Source: Homalodisca vitripennis (taxonomy: Eukaryota > Arthropoda > Insecta > Hemiptera > Cicadellidae). From it: a stretch of DNA of 64,000 bases. Shown piece after piece: positions 47,001 to 58,040 of the stretch. The translations under genes were made by a program, and so were the position numbers. Position 1 is the first letter of the stretch. Each line of letters starts with the position of its first letter. Location of the stretch: positions 62,001 through 126,000 of the forward strand of contig NW_025776249.1 in assembly GCF_021130785.1 (NCBI RefSeq). The letters run 5' to 3'. The notes under the pieces were generated by a model. The model was given only the letters and a program-made list of their open reading frames with translations. It had not been told where the DNA came from and did not search any database.

Positions 47001-47775
47001 TGCATACAGCTAAAATAACACTATGAGCTTTTGGAAACTACTAGCTCATTCTGTTTATTTAGTACTTTACTAATCCATCTACTAACAAATCTACACGAAA
47101 TTTTGTAGGGATGAGCTAAAAGTTATTTACAAGGGCGCGATTGTTGAACGAATGATTGAAACCGAAACGGGAGGAGTTCATGGGTCAAAAGTATTTTGTC
47201 CTTAACTCTACAGACGCATTCTGGTTATATGGGTTTAAATAATAACTGGAAAGTTGATGTTATGAGTTATGTTATGTGATAATTGTTTATTCCGGATGGG
47301 TTTACAGCATATTTTTTAGATCAGGTCGAGGTTTAAAACTTTTTGTAAACAATTAGAGTGGATACACTGCAGTTTGATGAAATTTGGGGTATATTTACAA
47401 GAATGTTGAATTTAAAAATAATAACAAGAGTAGTATTTATGTCTGGCTTTGGAACTAAGAACCTGGAGCACCTTTAAATCCAGTAATTTCCAGAAACTAG
47501 AGGTTGCCAGAGGCTGAGATCTCCTAGAGGAAGTGTGAGAGATAGAAACAACTAGTTGCTGAGCGCTACCAGAGGTTATAAATCTTACAGGCCAGAAATG
47601 TACACAGACGAAGATTTTCCAGAGACTAGAACTTGCCAAACATCCGAGAGCTGGAAAGGAGTTTCCAATTGAAAAAAACAATGTAATACGTCACTATCCT
47701 AACAATGTGATTGTGGGACCTCGTAATCACCACACTTAATCGCTTACAGAATAAGGTTTACAAGATAATATAGTG

Positions 47776-47777
<2 letters not shown>
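47001..47777. other. Intergenic DNA with an unassigned minus-strand frame
   Basis: An 89-codon minus-strand open frame (47681-47412) has a Ser-rich, partly hydrophobic translation with no recognised motif. Internally it shows repeating CCAGAGACTAGAACTTGCC-like words (about 47490, 47620), so it may be repeat-derived. No gene is claimed. Confidence 0.4.

Positions 47778-47853
<76 letters not shown>
47778..47853. repeat. (CA)38 microsatellite
   Basis: A pure CA run of 76 bp. Confidence 0.98.
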
Positions 47854-47859
<6 letters not shown>

Positions 47860-48437
47860 TCTAGACATAATTGTTGTTAGCTCATATCAAGGAAATATAA
47901 CATCTTTTTAAATAGTTTGGAAATCTGATTTAAGTATTTTCTCCGTATCATAAAACTATTGACATACACATATTTTTGCTACTGTTTTTGTACAGTAAGG
48001 GAAATTAAACTGCATAAAAAATAAGAACACTCTAAAGTGTAACCAGAGAGTTATTTTAAGACTTAAGATAACTCCGTATCACTTTCAGATGATAACGTTT
48101 ATAGTTGGACCCAACTTAAATTGTTAACTTCCGACTAATGAATATTTTCTTAAGTATCTTTTACGTTCGATTTTCGTTGTTATATTGACATTACATCAAT
48201 ATTTACTATGGGTATAATATACAACTGCCTTGTGTTTTGATTGTTTCCCAAAATGAAAACGGTTCTTTTACAGAACACAAACAATAAATTTTTGATTGAA
48301 TTTATTTTAAAGCCACTTAAATGCATTCAAGGATATGTGCCAAATGCGATAGTATACAGTATAATTTTATTTAACTTTCTATTTATGTAGTACAATCTAT
48401 ATTTAAATTAATACAACTTTCTAAACTTATTAAGTAC
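47854..48437. other. AT-rich spacer
   Basis: No gene, RNA or repeat recognised. Confidence 0.5.
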
Positions 48438-49143
48438 CAACAGTTACCCACGACTTCACACGCATTTTCGTAGGTTTTGAATGTGTAAGAACACTTTTGG
48501 TTCTAGTGAATTTTATTTCGAACACCATTTTTGATTTTTCTTGTTTCTTTGTAATCAAGGCAATATAAATATATATCCCTTATATTTAATACCGAAATAT
48601 TATGTTCAATAGCAAATGAGTTTAGTCAATGAGTTATGCTTTTTATACATTACTATAACATGATATTGTTAGTATTAATTGACAAAAGATGGTAAAAGTA
48701 ATTAATCATCCTTGATGTATTATCGACACCTGTTTAGTGTCAAGACACGAGGTGATTAAACGGGGGATAAGATAATATACTTTGTTTGAAGTTTATTTTT
48801 TACGATGGCGGCATTGTGAAGGAAGTAGTGATTTTTTATAATAAAATAGTGGTTTCATAACTTAAAAATTTGCCAGTCCGATAGTAAAACACTATTTAAA
48901 CAGAAAAGATGATTACATTTAACAGGTTCTTTCGGTTAATATTTCGCAACTTTAAATACCATGATATGAAGTTTTGCTATTTCTAAGACCAGTGGGGCGT
49001 AGCCTGGATGGATTATTGAAACAGGAATAGACTACTATGTTACCAGGAATACTAAGAATGTACTTTTAAGAAAAATACAGAGGGAGACCATTACCGTTTT
49101 GTGTAAGACTACTCGCCTTCGGCTCAGTGGGGGCTATGCCCCC
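48438..49143 (+). repeat. Dispersed repeat A, copy 2
   Basis: Opens with AACAGTTACCCACGACTTC and continues with GTTCTAGTGAATTTTATTTC and GAACACCA, matching 32935 onwards. Its right half has TTACATTTAACAGG, AATATTTCGCAACTTT and AAGACCAGTGGGGCGTAGCC. It ends with CGCCTTCGGCTCAGTGG and a small hairpin GGGGGC-TAT-GCCCCC (49129-49143). The hairpin and the CCCGCGGCTTC-like opening recall common arthropod transposon ends, an inference. Probably non-coding. Confidence 0.6.
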
Positions 49144-49441
49144 AGGCCCGTTATGAGGGATGTTGCATAAGGGGAAGTGGAAATTGGTGACAGGTTATGT
49201 ACGGACATTAGATTAGGGATCAGGGAGTTTAAAGTAGACCCGTTTTATTGAGGTTTTCGATTTAACCAAAGTTTTGACTTCACGGACGTTTTGTTGCTGA
49301 ACCGTTAGAGAAACGAAAAAAGTGACTGAATCTTTCTTGCAGGAACTTTTAAATTGTCAAATACCATAACACGGGTTTTCTAAGGTCTAACAAAGGGTAA
49401 TATAATAAAACATACTTCTAAACATTACGTTATGCTGCATG
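49144..49441. other. Spacer right of dispersed repeat A
   Basis: May still be part of the same element. No open frame or motif. Confidence 0.4.
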
Positions 49442-50003
49442 CGTATGTCTCTCATGTTGTCATAAAAAGGTCTGTTTAATTCCAGCTAAATTTAAGAATA
49501 ACAAAAGTTAGACACATTGAGTTATGGGTAGGCCTATGTCTTTCATGTTGTCATACAACGGTCTGTTTAGTTCCAGCCAAATTTAAGAATAACAAATGTT
49601 ATTCACAGAGAGTTACGCATATGTCTTTCATGTTGTCATACAAAGGTCTATTTAGTTCCAGCTGAATTTAAGAATAACAAATGTTATTCACAGTGAGTTA
49701 CGCATATGTCTTTCATGTTGTCATACAACGGTCTGTTTAGTTCTATCCAAATTTAAGAATAACAAAAGTTAGTCACAATGAGTTATGGGTAGGCCTATGT
49801 CTTTCATGTTGTAATACAACGGTCTGTTTAGTTCCAGCCAAATTTAAGAATAACAAATGTTATTCACAGAGAGTTACGCATATGTCTTTCATGTTGTCGT
49901 ACAAAGGTCTGTTTAGTTTCAGCCAAATTTAAGAATAACAAAAGTCAGTCACATTCATGTATGGATATGTCTCTTAAGTTGTCATACAACAGACCGTTTG
50001 ACT
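49442..50003. repeat. 85/91-bp tandem array, about 7 units
   Basis: Units share TATGTCTTTCATGTTGTCAT, then GGTCTGTTTAGTTCCAGCC and AATTTAAGAATAACAAA. Starts near 49453, 49544, 49629, 49714, 49805 and 49890 give spacings of 91, 85, 85, 91 and 85. The six extra bases lie in GGGTAGGCC next to TATGTC. The pattern fits a three-unit higher-order repeat of about 261 bp. Confidence 0.9.
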
Positions 50004-51244
50004 TTGGCTTTGGAGTCGAGTTTTTCTATAGGAACATTTCATATGTACTATCTCAATATCTGAACAAATTACTCAAGTTAATGAGTAGTTCCTTCATTTG
50101 TAATGTCTGGAGAAACAAAATTACACTAGCATTTATGAAAGTAACACCGATCTTCCAAATGAAGTAAAAACCATGAGATTGTACATTTACATAGGAAATA
50201 TCAGGAATCAAGTTTTAATCAACACAATAAATAGTAGTTGTAATATTTATTTAACTCGGAACAATATCTGTTATGAAAGGAATTTCTGATAATTCTTTCG
50301 AAGTGAATTAACATCTAATTACAATCTTTGATTAGATACGAGAATTAAATCCGGTTTAAGAGTTCACAAATTTGATATTGTAAACCAAGACTTAAAAATT
50401 TTATTCTGCATACAGTGGATGAATCTATATGAGCTAACTAATGATTTTTAGACAAAGGTTTTGGAAACTTGTATTTGTATTTTATTTTAAAGACATTATA
50501 GTGCTTTTATAATATTGTACGTGTATTACCATTTTATCAGCATATAATTTGGTTTGTTATCAATGCTTCATTACCTTGAAGTAATATCCGTTTAATAAAG
50601 TTAAAACTGTTTAAATATTCTTTTATTACGTTAAATTTTCTATATAAACACAAACATGTGCATACAGGTCTTTAGCAACACTGTGCAGTGATTTTAATAA
50701 ATATTTAAGTACTCTTAAGTACATACCACGCATTAGACCTACTTTCTCATATGTTTCGATTAACTCTTATCAGATAGAAATATATATATATATATATATA
50801 TTAATATACCCTATCACATTGATCTATAAGCTTAGTATAGGGAGGCCCCAAAAAAGTTGTGAGAAACAAAACAACCGACTTGTGTGACAATATTGGACAT
50901 CTAATCAGTGATAAAAACATTTTATATATATAGTTACTACTTTACCTATACAATATTAGAGTTTAACCAACTATAGATGGTGTTTTACCTCTAATTTACG
51001 TATTCTCTCCACATTAGTAAATAATATTAATTTTGAAAAATTATGTTTTAGTACGAATCAAGAGTCCAACTTTAAATTAAAAATGGAATTTATCATAAAT
51101 TTAGAATATTCCAAATCGAAATTATGTTATGTGATTGAGTGCTATAAAATGTGGTTGGGCATACTTCAGGTAGATAGTATTTACGAGTTTCTGGTCGATG
51201 GCCTGGAGAGAAATGAAAGTGTCATAAGCACTACACCAGTTGCG
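50004..51244. other. AT-rich spacer
   Basis: An (AT)11 run lies at 50780-50801. A plus-strand frame (51083 onward) leads into the reverse transcriptase scrap and may be its upstream part, but I recognise no motif in it. Confidence 0.4.
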
Positions 51245-51500
51245 CCAGTTATGATAATGGTGGTTTGCCGTACAATTGTCTTGTTTCATATCTTAAAGAT
51301 AGAGCAAAAATGGGTGCGGATTGCGAATGCTCCATAAAAAAGGGGCAAGATCCCCTACGGTGTCTTTCAGGGATCAATATTAAGACGCATTTTCTTCCTT
51401 ATTTATTTAAAAATTTTGAATACATTAATCCAGAGTGGAAAGGGGATACAATTTGCTAGCGACATTAATCTCTGTTTTAAATTACGTAATGAGATTTATA
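51245..51500 (+). pseudogene. Non-LTR reverse transcriptase fragment (jockey/CR1-like)
   Basis: Two adjacent plus-strand frames carry reverse transcriptase signatures in order: LVSYLKDRAKM (about 51274), then YGVFQGSIL (51356 on) with FFLIYLKIL, then FASDINLCF (51452 on). In the living family these are SYLxDR, GVPQGS and FADDTNL-type boxes. Here Pro of PQG is Phe and the first Asp of the FADD box is Ser (FASD). A frame change lies between the first and second boxes. About 85 residues remain. It ends just before an AT microsatellite. Confidence 0.75.
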
Positions 51501-51514
51501 ATGTTATAAAAGGA

Positions 51515-51516
<2 letters not shown>

Positions 51517-51578
<62 letters not shown>

Positions 51579-51634
51579 AATATATATAAAATATAATATA
51601 AATCTATATTATATATATATATATATATATAATA
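51517..51634. repeat. Compound AT microsatellite
   Basis: TA and AT runs with short interruptions over about 118 bp. Confidence 0.9.
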
Positions 51635-52059
51635 CTGTATATCTCTCTTTTATATAGCAAATTACCAAATTATGATACTCGCATCACTCATACGTTATAT
51701 TGAACATGAGTTAGATGAAAGTACTAGAGGCTGTTACCTATTTTCCGTCAACTTTGGAGGACATAACAAATAAATCACCTATTACATATTTTGATGCTGC
51801 CATTGAAATGGGATAGTTAAATACTATTGAACAGTATGAACCTTTGAGCTACTACTCATTTCTATATTGCGTACGGGCATATTACACAGTAAAATAACAA
51901 CAAAGATGTGTACAATTAGTTAACACATTATAAGTATGGTTTAATAAATCGTCCAATTTTATTATATAGAGAAACTATTGCGTAAGAAGTGTGGTTACTT
52001 TCAAGCTCACTGTATGGAATGAAGTTGACACAAATTTAAAATGGATATAAAATTGTTCA
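51635..52059. other. AT-rich spacer
   Basis: No feature recognised. Confidence 0.5.
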
Positions 52060-52250
52060 AAAATATTATAGTATTGATTACATTTCACAGGGTCTTTGAA
52101 TTAATAAATAAAATGTAATTATTTGACAATGCATTTAATTGCAATTTTGTTAATTTTAGAGGCCAGTGGGATAATCCTTCTTTAGATCGCCAATAAGACA
52201 CAAGATATACGAATGTTTAAATTTCATGTCTCTATTCATGGTTTTGCTTG
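52060..52250 (+). repeat. Dispersed repeat A, copy 4 (partial)
   Basis: TTACATTTCACAGGGTCTTT, then a diverged middle, then TTTAGAGGCCAGTGGGATAA match the right half of repeat A in the same order. It is the most diverged of the four copies. Confidence 0.4.
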
Positions 52251-53639
52251 GTTTTGATAAGTCAGTCATGACACCGCCTATGTTATTTTTATTAAAAAAT
52301 GGCATCAGTGACAGATTAAAAAGGTACAATACACAGGAAATACTTTAAGAAATTTTTTTAATTTTATATACCATAAAAACACCATTTGTAAAACCACCTT
52401 GATGAGCAAAGGTGTAAATGAATTCACATAAGGTACTGAAAACTGATTGGCTTCTTTGTCATTGTGATAAGATATTTTCAAAATGGTTTAAGGGAATGTA
52501 GAGGAATGAACATTAATTTGCCTCAATAAGCCATTCCTTTTAACTCTACATTTCAAAAAGCAGCAAGAAATCTGTAAAAAAACCGACTAAAAAACTATTA
52601 TTATTAAAACTTAATTTAAAAAGGATATTCCATAACAGATACCGGGAGTTGATGTGTGTTGCTTATAGGCTTCTCAGCCCCTTACGTATATAAACATATA
52701 TTTTCTTCGTCGTCACCAAAATGCAACCTCAATTATCTTACTGGAAATATCTTGGACTTTAAGTAAATTACAAGAACGGGAATTATACTTTTTTGTAATA
52801 TTAAATTTCTGATACCTACATATAAATATTTAATATAGGTACAATGACGAAAACTAAAATTGTATAGCATTTATTAGACTTGAAGTGAATTTAACAACCT
52901 GAAATGGAAGCTTGTTAATCGTATTAGATCTTTGTTTACATATATTTTATACATCTGAACCACATGGCAAAAACTCCACTTTCGTTATGGAAGTATCTTG
53001 TGGCTAAAAAATTAAAGTTTTATATATATAAAGGGAAGTTGTTTTACTGAGAACAATGTATATATTTTCTTCACTGGAGTAACAAGCCTAACTAAGCTGT
53101 GGCACTGTATATATAATTAATTCGAACTAGAAGTATCCCCTTATGAGCAAAACCTCATTTAAGCCAGTCCCTTAACATCCGAATGTCCTAATCATGTAGA
53201 CTTACATATATGCCCGCTTATTTTTAAAATATATCACAGACCACGATTAGAGGAAATCACGTCGGGCATTATAGTAGGCAAGCTTTAATTCAAATAAATT
53301 TCAGAATACGGACGCACTTTACAATTATTTAATTATAAATATTATTATTTGTATTAGTGTTTAAGATATATGAAGGTTGTAAGAATTATCGATTAAGTAC
53401 ATAAATTGAAAAGAAATTTCTCTGTGTGTTATAAAAGGACAGATCTTAACAACGTAATTAAACGTAATTAAAATTTAAGATTTACAAACATTATATCTAC
53501 CAAGATTTAAGAAAAACAAAACCGAACCGTCCTGAAAGCCCATGAAGTAGTAAACACGGCAAAGTATAGAATCCGTAAGGAGGGTTTCACCGTCAGTCAA
53601 CTCGGCTGCTCTAACGCGTCCCCACTTCGCCTCAAGCGG
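52251..53639. other. AT-rich spacer with a GC-richer patch at its end
   Basis: No gene recognised. The patch 53520-53640 contains CCGTCAGTCAACTCGGC and is CpG-containing. It directly precedes the 130-bp repeats and could be their founder or an old element. Confidence 0.4.
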
Positions 53640-54050
53640 TCCTTTGTGTGTTTACAAACCCCTTCTATACACAACGTGACACACAAAAGGCCACAAACAG
53701 CAGGTACACCTTATATCAGGAAACAGCTAATGGCATGAGTTTATAGCTACAGTAGTAGCTGATCGCTTGAAATGTTTACAAACCCATTCTTCCTGTACAC
53801 ACAAAGTGACAGACAATAAACCACAAACGGCAGCCACACTTTATATCAGGACACAGCTAATGGCAGGAATTTATAGCTACAGTAGTAGCTGATCGCTTGA
53901 AATGTTTACAAACCCATTCTTCCTGTACACACAAAGTGACACACTAAAGGCCACAAACAGCGGCCACACTTTATATCAGGAAACAGAAAATGGCATGATT
54001 TTACAGCAAAAGTAGTAGCTGATCACATGTAATGTTTACAACACCATTCT
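53640..54050. repeat. 130-bp tandem repeats, about 3 units
   Basis: GTTTACAAACCCATTCTTCC recurs with starts near 53650, 53774, 53904 and 54034 (124, 130 and 130 bp apart). Each unit has CACACTTTATATCAGGA and a small hairpin AGCTAC-AGTA-GTAGCT. The last unit is more diverged and its hairpin is damaged. Confidence 0.9.
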
Positions 54051-56089
54051 AATAAATAAAGAAATAATGTTTTGTATTATTATCATAGTCTCATAATTTA
54101 GACATTTGCTGTATGTGCCTGTGATAAATATGTAGTTTAGAGTTGTTATTGTTTAACACATCAAAATAGTACAGAAGAAATGCATAAGAGTGTGCGCTAC
54201 CTCATAGTAATAACATACCACAAATAAAACAACCCATTAACAAGTAATACTAACTGCTTTGTTGTGAAATCAATCATAGTTCAAGTAATTTAGGAGGAGT
54301 ATTGTGTATTGTGTTGTATTGCGAATGAGTAAAAATTTTGTTTTAAGATTCAGGATGTTTTATCTCCTGACAACAGAATACGAAGTAGAATATTTTTGAA
54401 TGTTTTTTACTTTAAAACCAAACAGTTCAGCAAACGGTTTTAAAAATTTAACATAGCTTTAAGTGTTCAATATTGTAATTTTAATGAGAAATATTAACAA
54501 GCAATGATTGTTATTAATACAAGTTATGACTTTCTTGTGTAATATATATAAATAACTGTAAAATGTAGGTGATTAATATTATTTATTATTTACAACAATC
54601 AGAAGCGTACTTCCAGATATTTGAAAAATAGTTTATTACTACTCATAAAACTCGGTTAAAGCTTAATATTTGTTTTATTTAAATGTATTGATTATATTTA
54701 TGAGTACAGCATATTGAGAAATAGCTTTAATTGGTCTCTTATTTAAAAATCAATTTCAATACATAAACAAATTATTTTTCTTGTACAAAATATTTACAAC
54801 CATAAATAGAATTTTTTTGTTAAAAATTGCAACATCTATTTCAATCCGGATGCCATTGAAGAATGGCAATTTCAATAAATATAGTCATAACAAGAATTTT
54901 ATTTTTATCTATAGATAGTAAGTAATGAGCGTTTGATTTAAATCCATATTTTTGGGCTATGTTGATATAATAAAAAGATGCATTATTTAATTATAATAAT
55001 TATATATAATTCTGCATTTATTTTTTTCTAATTTGAAAAAAAATGGCACACTATTACACATATTAGATGTTTATATATGAAGAAGACAGATATGCAGCTG
55101 TAAATAATGTGTTAATCCTGTACGTGAATTAGTAGTACTACACATTTAAATTGTTTGTATGTTACGATACTGCTACCTACTCTGTTGGGATATGCTGTAG
55201 AAATCACCTCAATATCCAATTTAAACTTTACTCTAACTTTGCTGTTATCGGTCGGTACTTGTAATACATGCAGAGTGTGAACTTGCCACTCCATTAACGG
55301 AGCTGGAATTGATTTCTCCTTATTTGATTATAATACTGTCAACGTACTCCCAACGTGGAACTCGTGGTCTTCCAAAGCACGCAATAATAAATTAATTATT
55401 ATAATATTGTATTCTAAGGAGGAGTTTACAGTAGAATTTTAGTTTCTTAACTCAAAAGTTGACTAAAACCTGTGTTCTACACGACCGTAACACTTAATTA
55501 ACTGGAGAAGTTTATAGGAACAGTTTTGAACCTCTACCAGAACAACAGCATATTAACTACGCTAGTACACTATGAATGTCATAAAGATTTTATCAAAATG
55601 TAAATGTACTAGACTAATTCTTATACTGGAGTAACCTATTAAACATTACCAAGGCAAAAGAACGGTATTAAGTGTGACATTACCGCGTACTTATAAAAAT
55701 GTAACTGTGTCACGTTATAGTAAAACAACAAAAACTTACATTTTTATATTGTATATTTTTAGTTAGTTATAAGGATTTATGAAAATATCTTTCGTCATGA
55801 AGTATGAAATATACTTTATGCTTTGATTTATAAATTGATATGTTTATAATTATGAAACGTATTGGTTTGATGCAAACGAATAGTTGGTATTTAGATAATT
55901 TTAGAAATAATATTTTTGTATATTTAATGTATCGTTGAATGTATAAAATTTATCACGTATAAATATTTTATTTTGGGTATGCTTATCAATGCAATATAAA
56001 TAATAAAATAAAGACGATTATTAAACTATATTTATGATTAGGCCTTATTACGTTAGACGAATTAATGAAACCTTGCGTATGACACTTAA
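54051..56089. other. AT-rich intergenic DNA
   Basis: No open frame with recognisable content; a 60-codon minus-strand frame at 55294-55112 is unassigned. No repeat or RNA seen. Confidence 0.45.
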
Positions 56090-56620
56090 CTCTGGATTCT
56101 TTAAAAGTAAAATTGTGAAGCAGTACCGCAACACACGATTCTATCCCAGGTGAACAATTATCATGGACCGGGGTACAAGATCGCCAGATGATTGATCCAG
56201 TTCAAACTCGATCAAACATTCCCGCAATCAATGGGACAGTTTACGTTCCGACGCTACAGACCATTATTAGTTTTAATTGTTTAGTGTGTACAGACACTAA
56301 ATGTAAAACCTCTCGAGAAAGGACTCGGTGTCCACGGGTAAACGGGCTGTTGGAGTCACAGCTAACGTCGGAGATAAACTTCACATCAATGTGGAGGAGA
56401 GAGTTGGTTATAAGGGAACCCACATTTTTCCAGGACCAAACGAAACTCTAGAAAAGATAACAGGATTTACAATTGTTCAAATGAAAATAACGCTCACTCC
56501 TTTTTCTCGGGGGTTTGTGCACTATCTTGTTATTACAATAATCCGACGGGAAATGTCTTTGCCTTTGTGCAGCACAACCTGTTTATCCGGTATTTTGATA
56601 AAACAAGATATAAACTGAAT
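56090..56620. other. GC-richer block with overlapping unassigned frames
   Basis: This block stands out from the AT-rich flanks and stays open in several frames at once: plus 56188-56451, plus 56328-56618 and minus 56423-56241. None shows a known motif. Long open stretches in three frames are more likely an effect of base composition than coding. It could be an exon, a conserved non-coding block or an old transposon. Confidence 0.3.
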
Positions 56621-57640
56621 TATTAAATTATCATACTAATATCTAATGTCATTAAAACACATTTCTAAATATTATAAATAACGGTATCTTCTTCTTTAGC
56701 CCCTCAATTAAAGAACATAGAAAATATCAAACAAAATATCTCGTCCTGTGTACTAAATACAATTCGTGATTATAAATTTAAACTTTGAACTAATGTGAAC
56801 TTCAATATGAATAGTAAATTTTAATATAAATTGGTAAATTTACTAATATTAAACTAACTGTGATATAGAATATTATTATGTAAAGTAAAATGTGTTAAAA
56901 TGTCTTGCTATTGATATTTGAAGACTTATCAGGACAAAAGATTGTAATATCAACTTTGTCTACAATTCATCAGGTAAAATAAGCAGTAGATAAGGCATAA
57001 CATGTATAACCACGTGCAAAGCTGTTTTAAATGTTCTATTTGAAAGTATTAGCTGAATGAAAATATTTATTACTAACTTATTTTCATTAATTATTACTAA
57101 GTTTTGAAAAGTTGTGTTATTTACTGTACATATTTAAATAAAGAAACTATAACTTCCTTTCTTCGAAGGAAATATTTTTCTTATAACAAATAACATAATA
57201 TTATTTATAGTAGTTCTTGTATTGAATGACAAAGAAATGAGAAAACAAGATTAAATGTACAAGGGTATACTATAAAGCTTATGAAGGGTGTAAACCAGAG
57301 TCACTGGTAAATTGGCATGATTAAAAAAAACTAACTCTATTAATTTTTTTATCTGATAATCATACCATTGTTAAGTAATTACCTCAAAACATAAACAAAT
57401 AAAAGGGTAATAATTTTTATCATTAGAAATTAAAATGTCTAGTAGATATATCAGTGCTTAAGACCCATTCGTTGAATCTACTTTATCTAAAGGTTTTTTA
57501 AACGTACACAACGTTTGTTAGCCGAAGACGATCAATTCGGAATACTATACCACTGATATATTCAGGTATATAATGTTTTTCGACTTCAAATCCTCACTTC
57601 TTTCGGCACACCCTGTACATACATTAAGACGACACGAATG
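56621..57640. other. AT-rich spacer
   Basis: Nothing recognised. Confidence 0.5.
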
Positions 57641-58040
57641 TTGGTAGCATCCTTGTATGTGATGTAGAGGATGTGTTGTGTTATGGATCGCATATATCAG
57701 TCATTATTATACTATAGGATACATAATCAGATTCTTTGCTAACCTTGCATATCAGCAAATTGTTAAATATTTATTAATTTTATGACTACGCATACTTTAT
57801 GCGCAGTGACAATAGCACAGTGTAACGGTTACGGTGGTAATCGCACGATAATTGCACCAAACAACGTCGAGCATGGCTGCTGTTTCAATAGGGGAGCACT
57901 GAGCGATCCTGTCCTTGTAAACAACTCGCCTGCTGGCCATTGTGAAGGTTTCGAAGTCAACTTTAAGCTTTGGTTCGCGACTAAGGTGTTCGAGAGGTTA
58001 TGACTCGCCTGGTAATATAAGATGCCCTTTATCTTCACAT
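57641..58040. other. GC-richer block with opposing short frames
   Basis: Frames on both strands (plus 57782-58003, 73 codons; minus 58038-57829, 69 codons) overlap almost completely. The minus-strand translation includes QWPAGELFTRTGSL. I cannot assign it. It may be part of an old transposon. Confidence 0.3.

Noticed and set aside
47412..47681. Minus-strand 89-codon frame as a gene
   Set aside because: No motif, and the DNA shows internal repeated words; evidence is insufficient.
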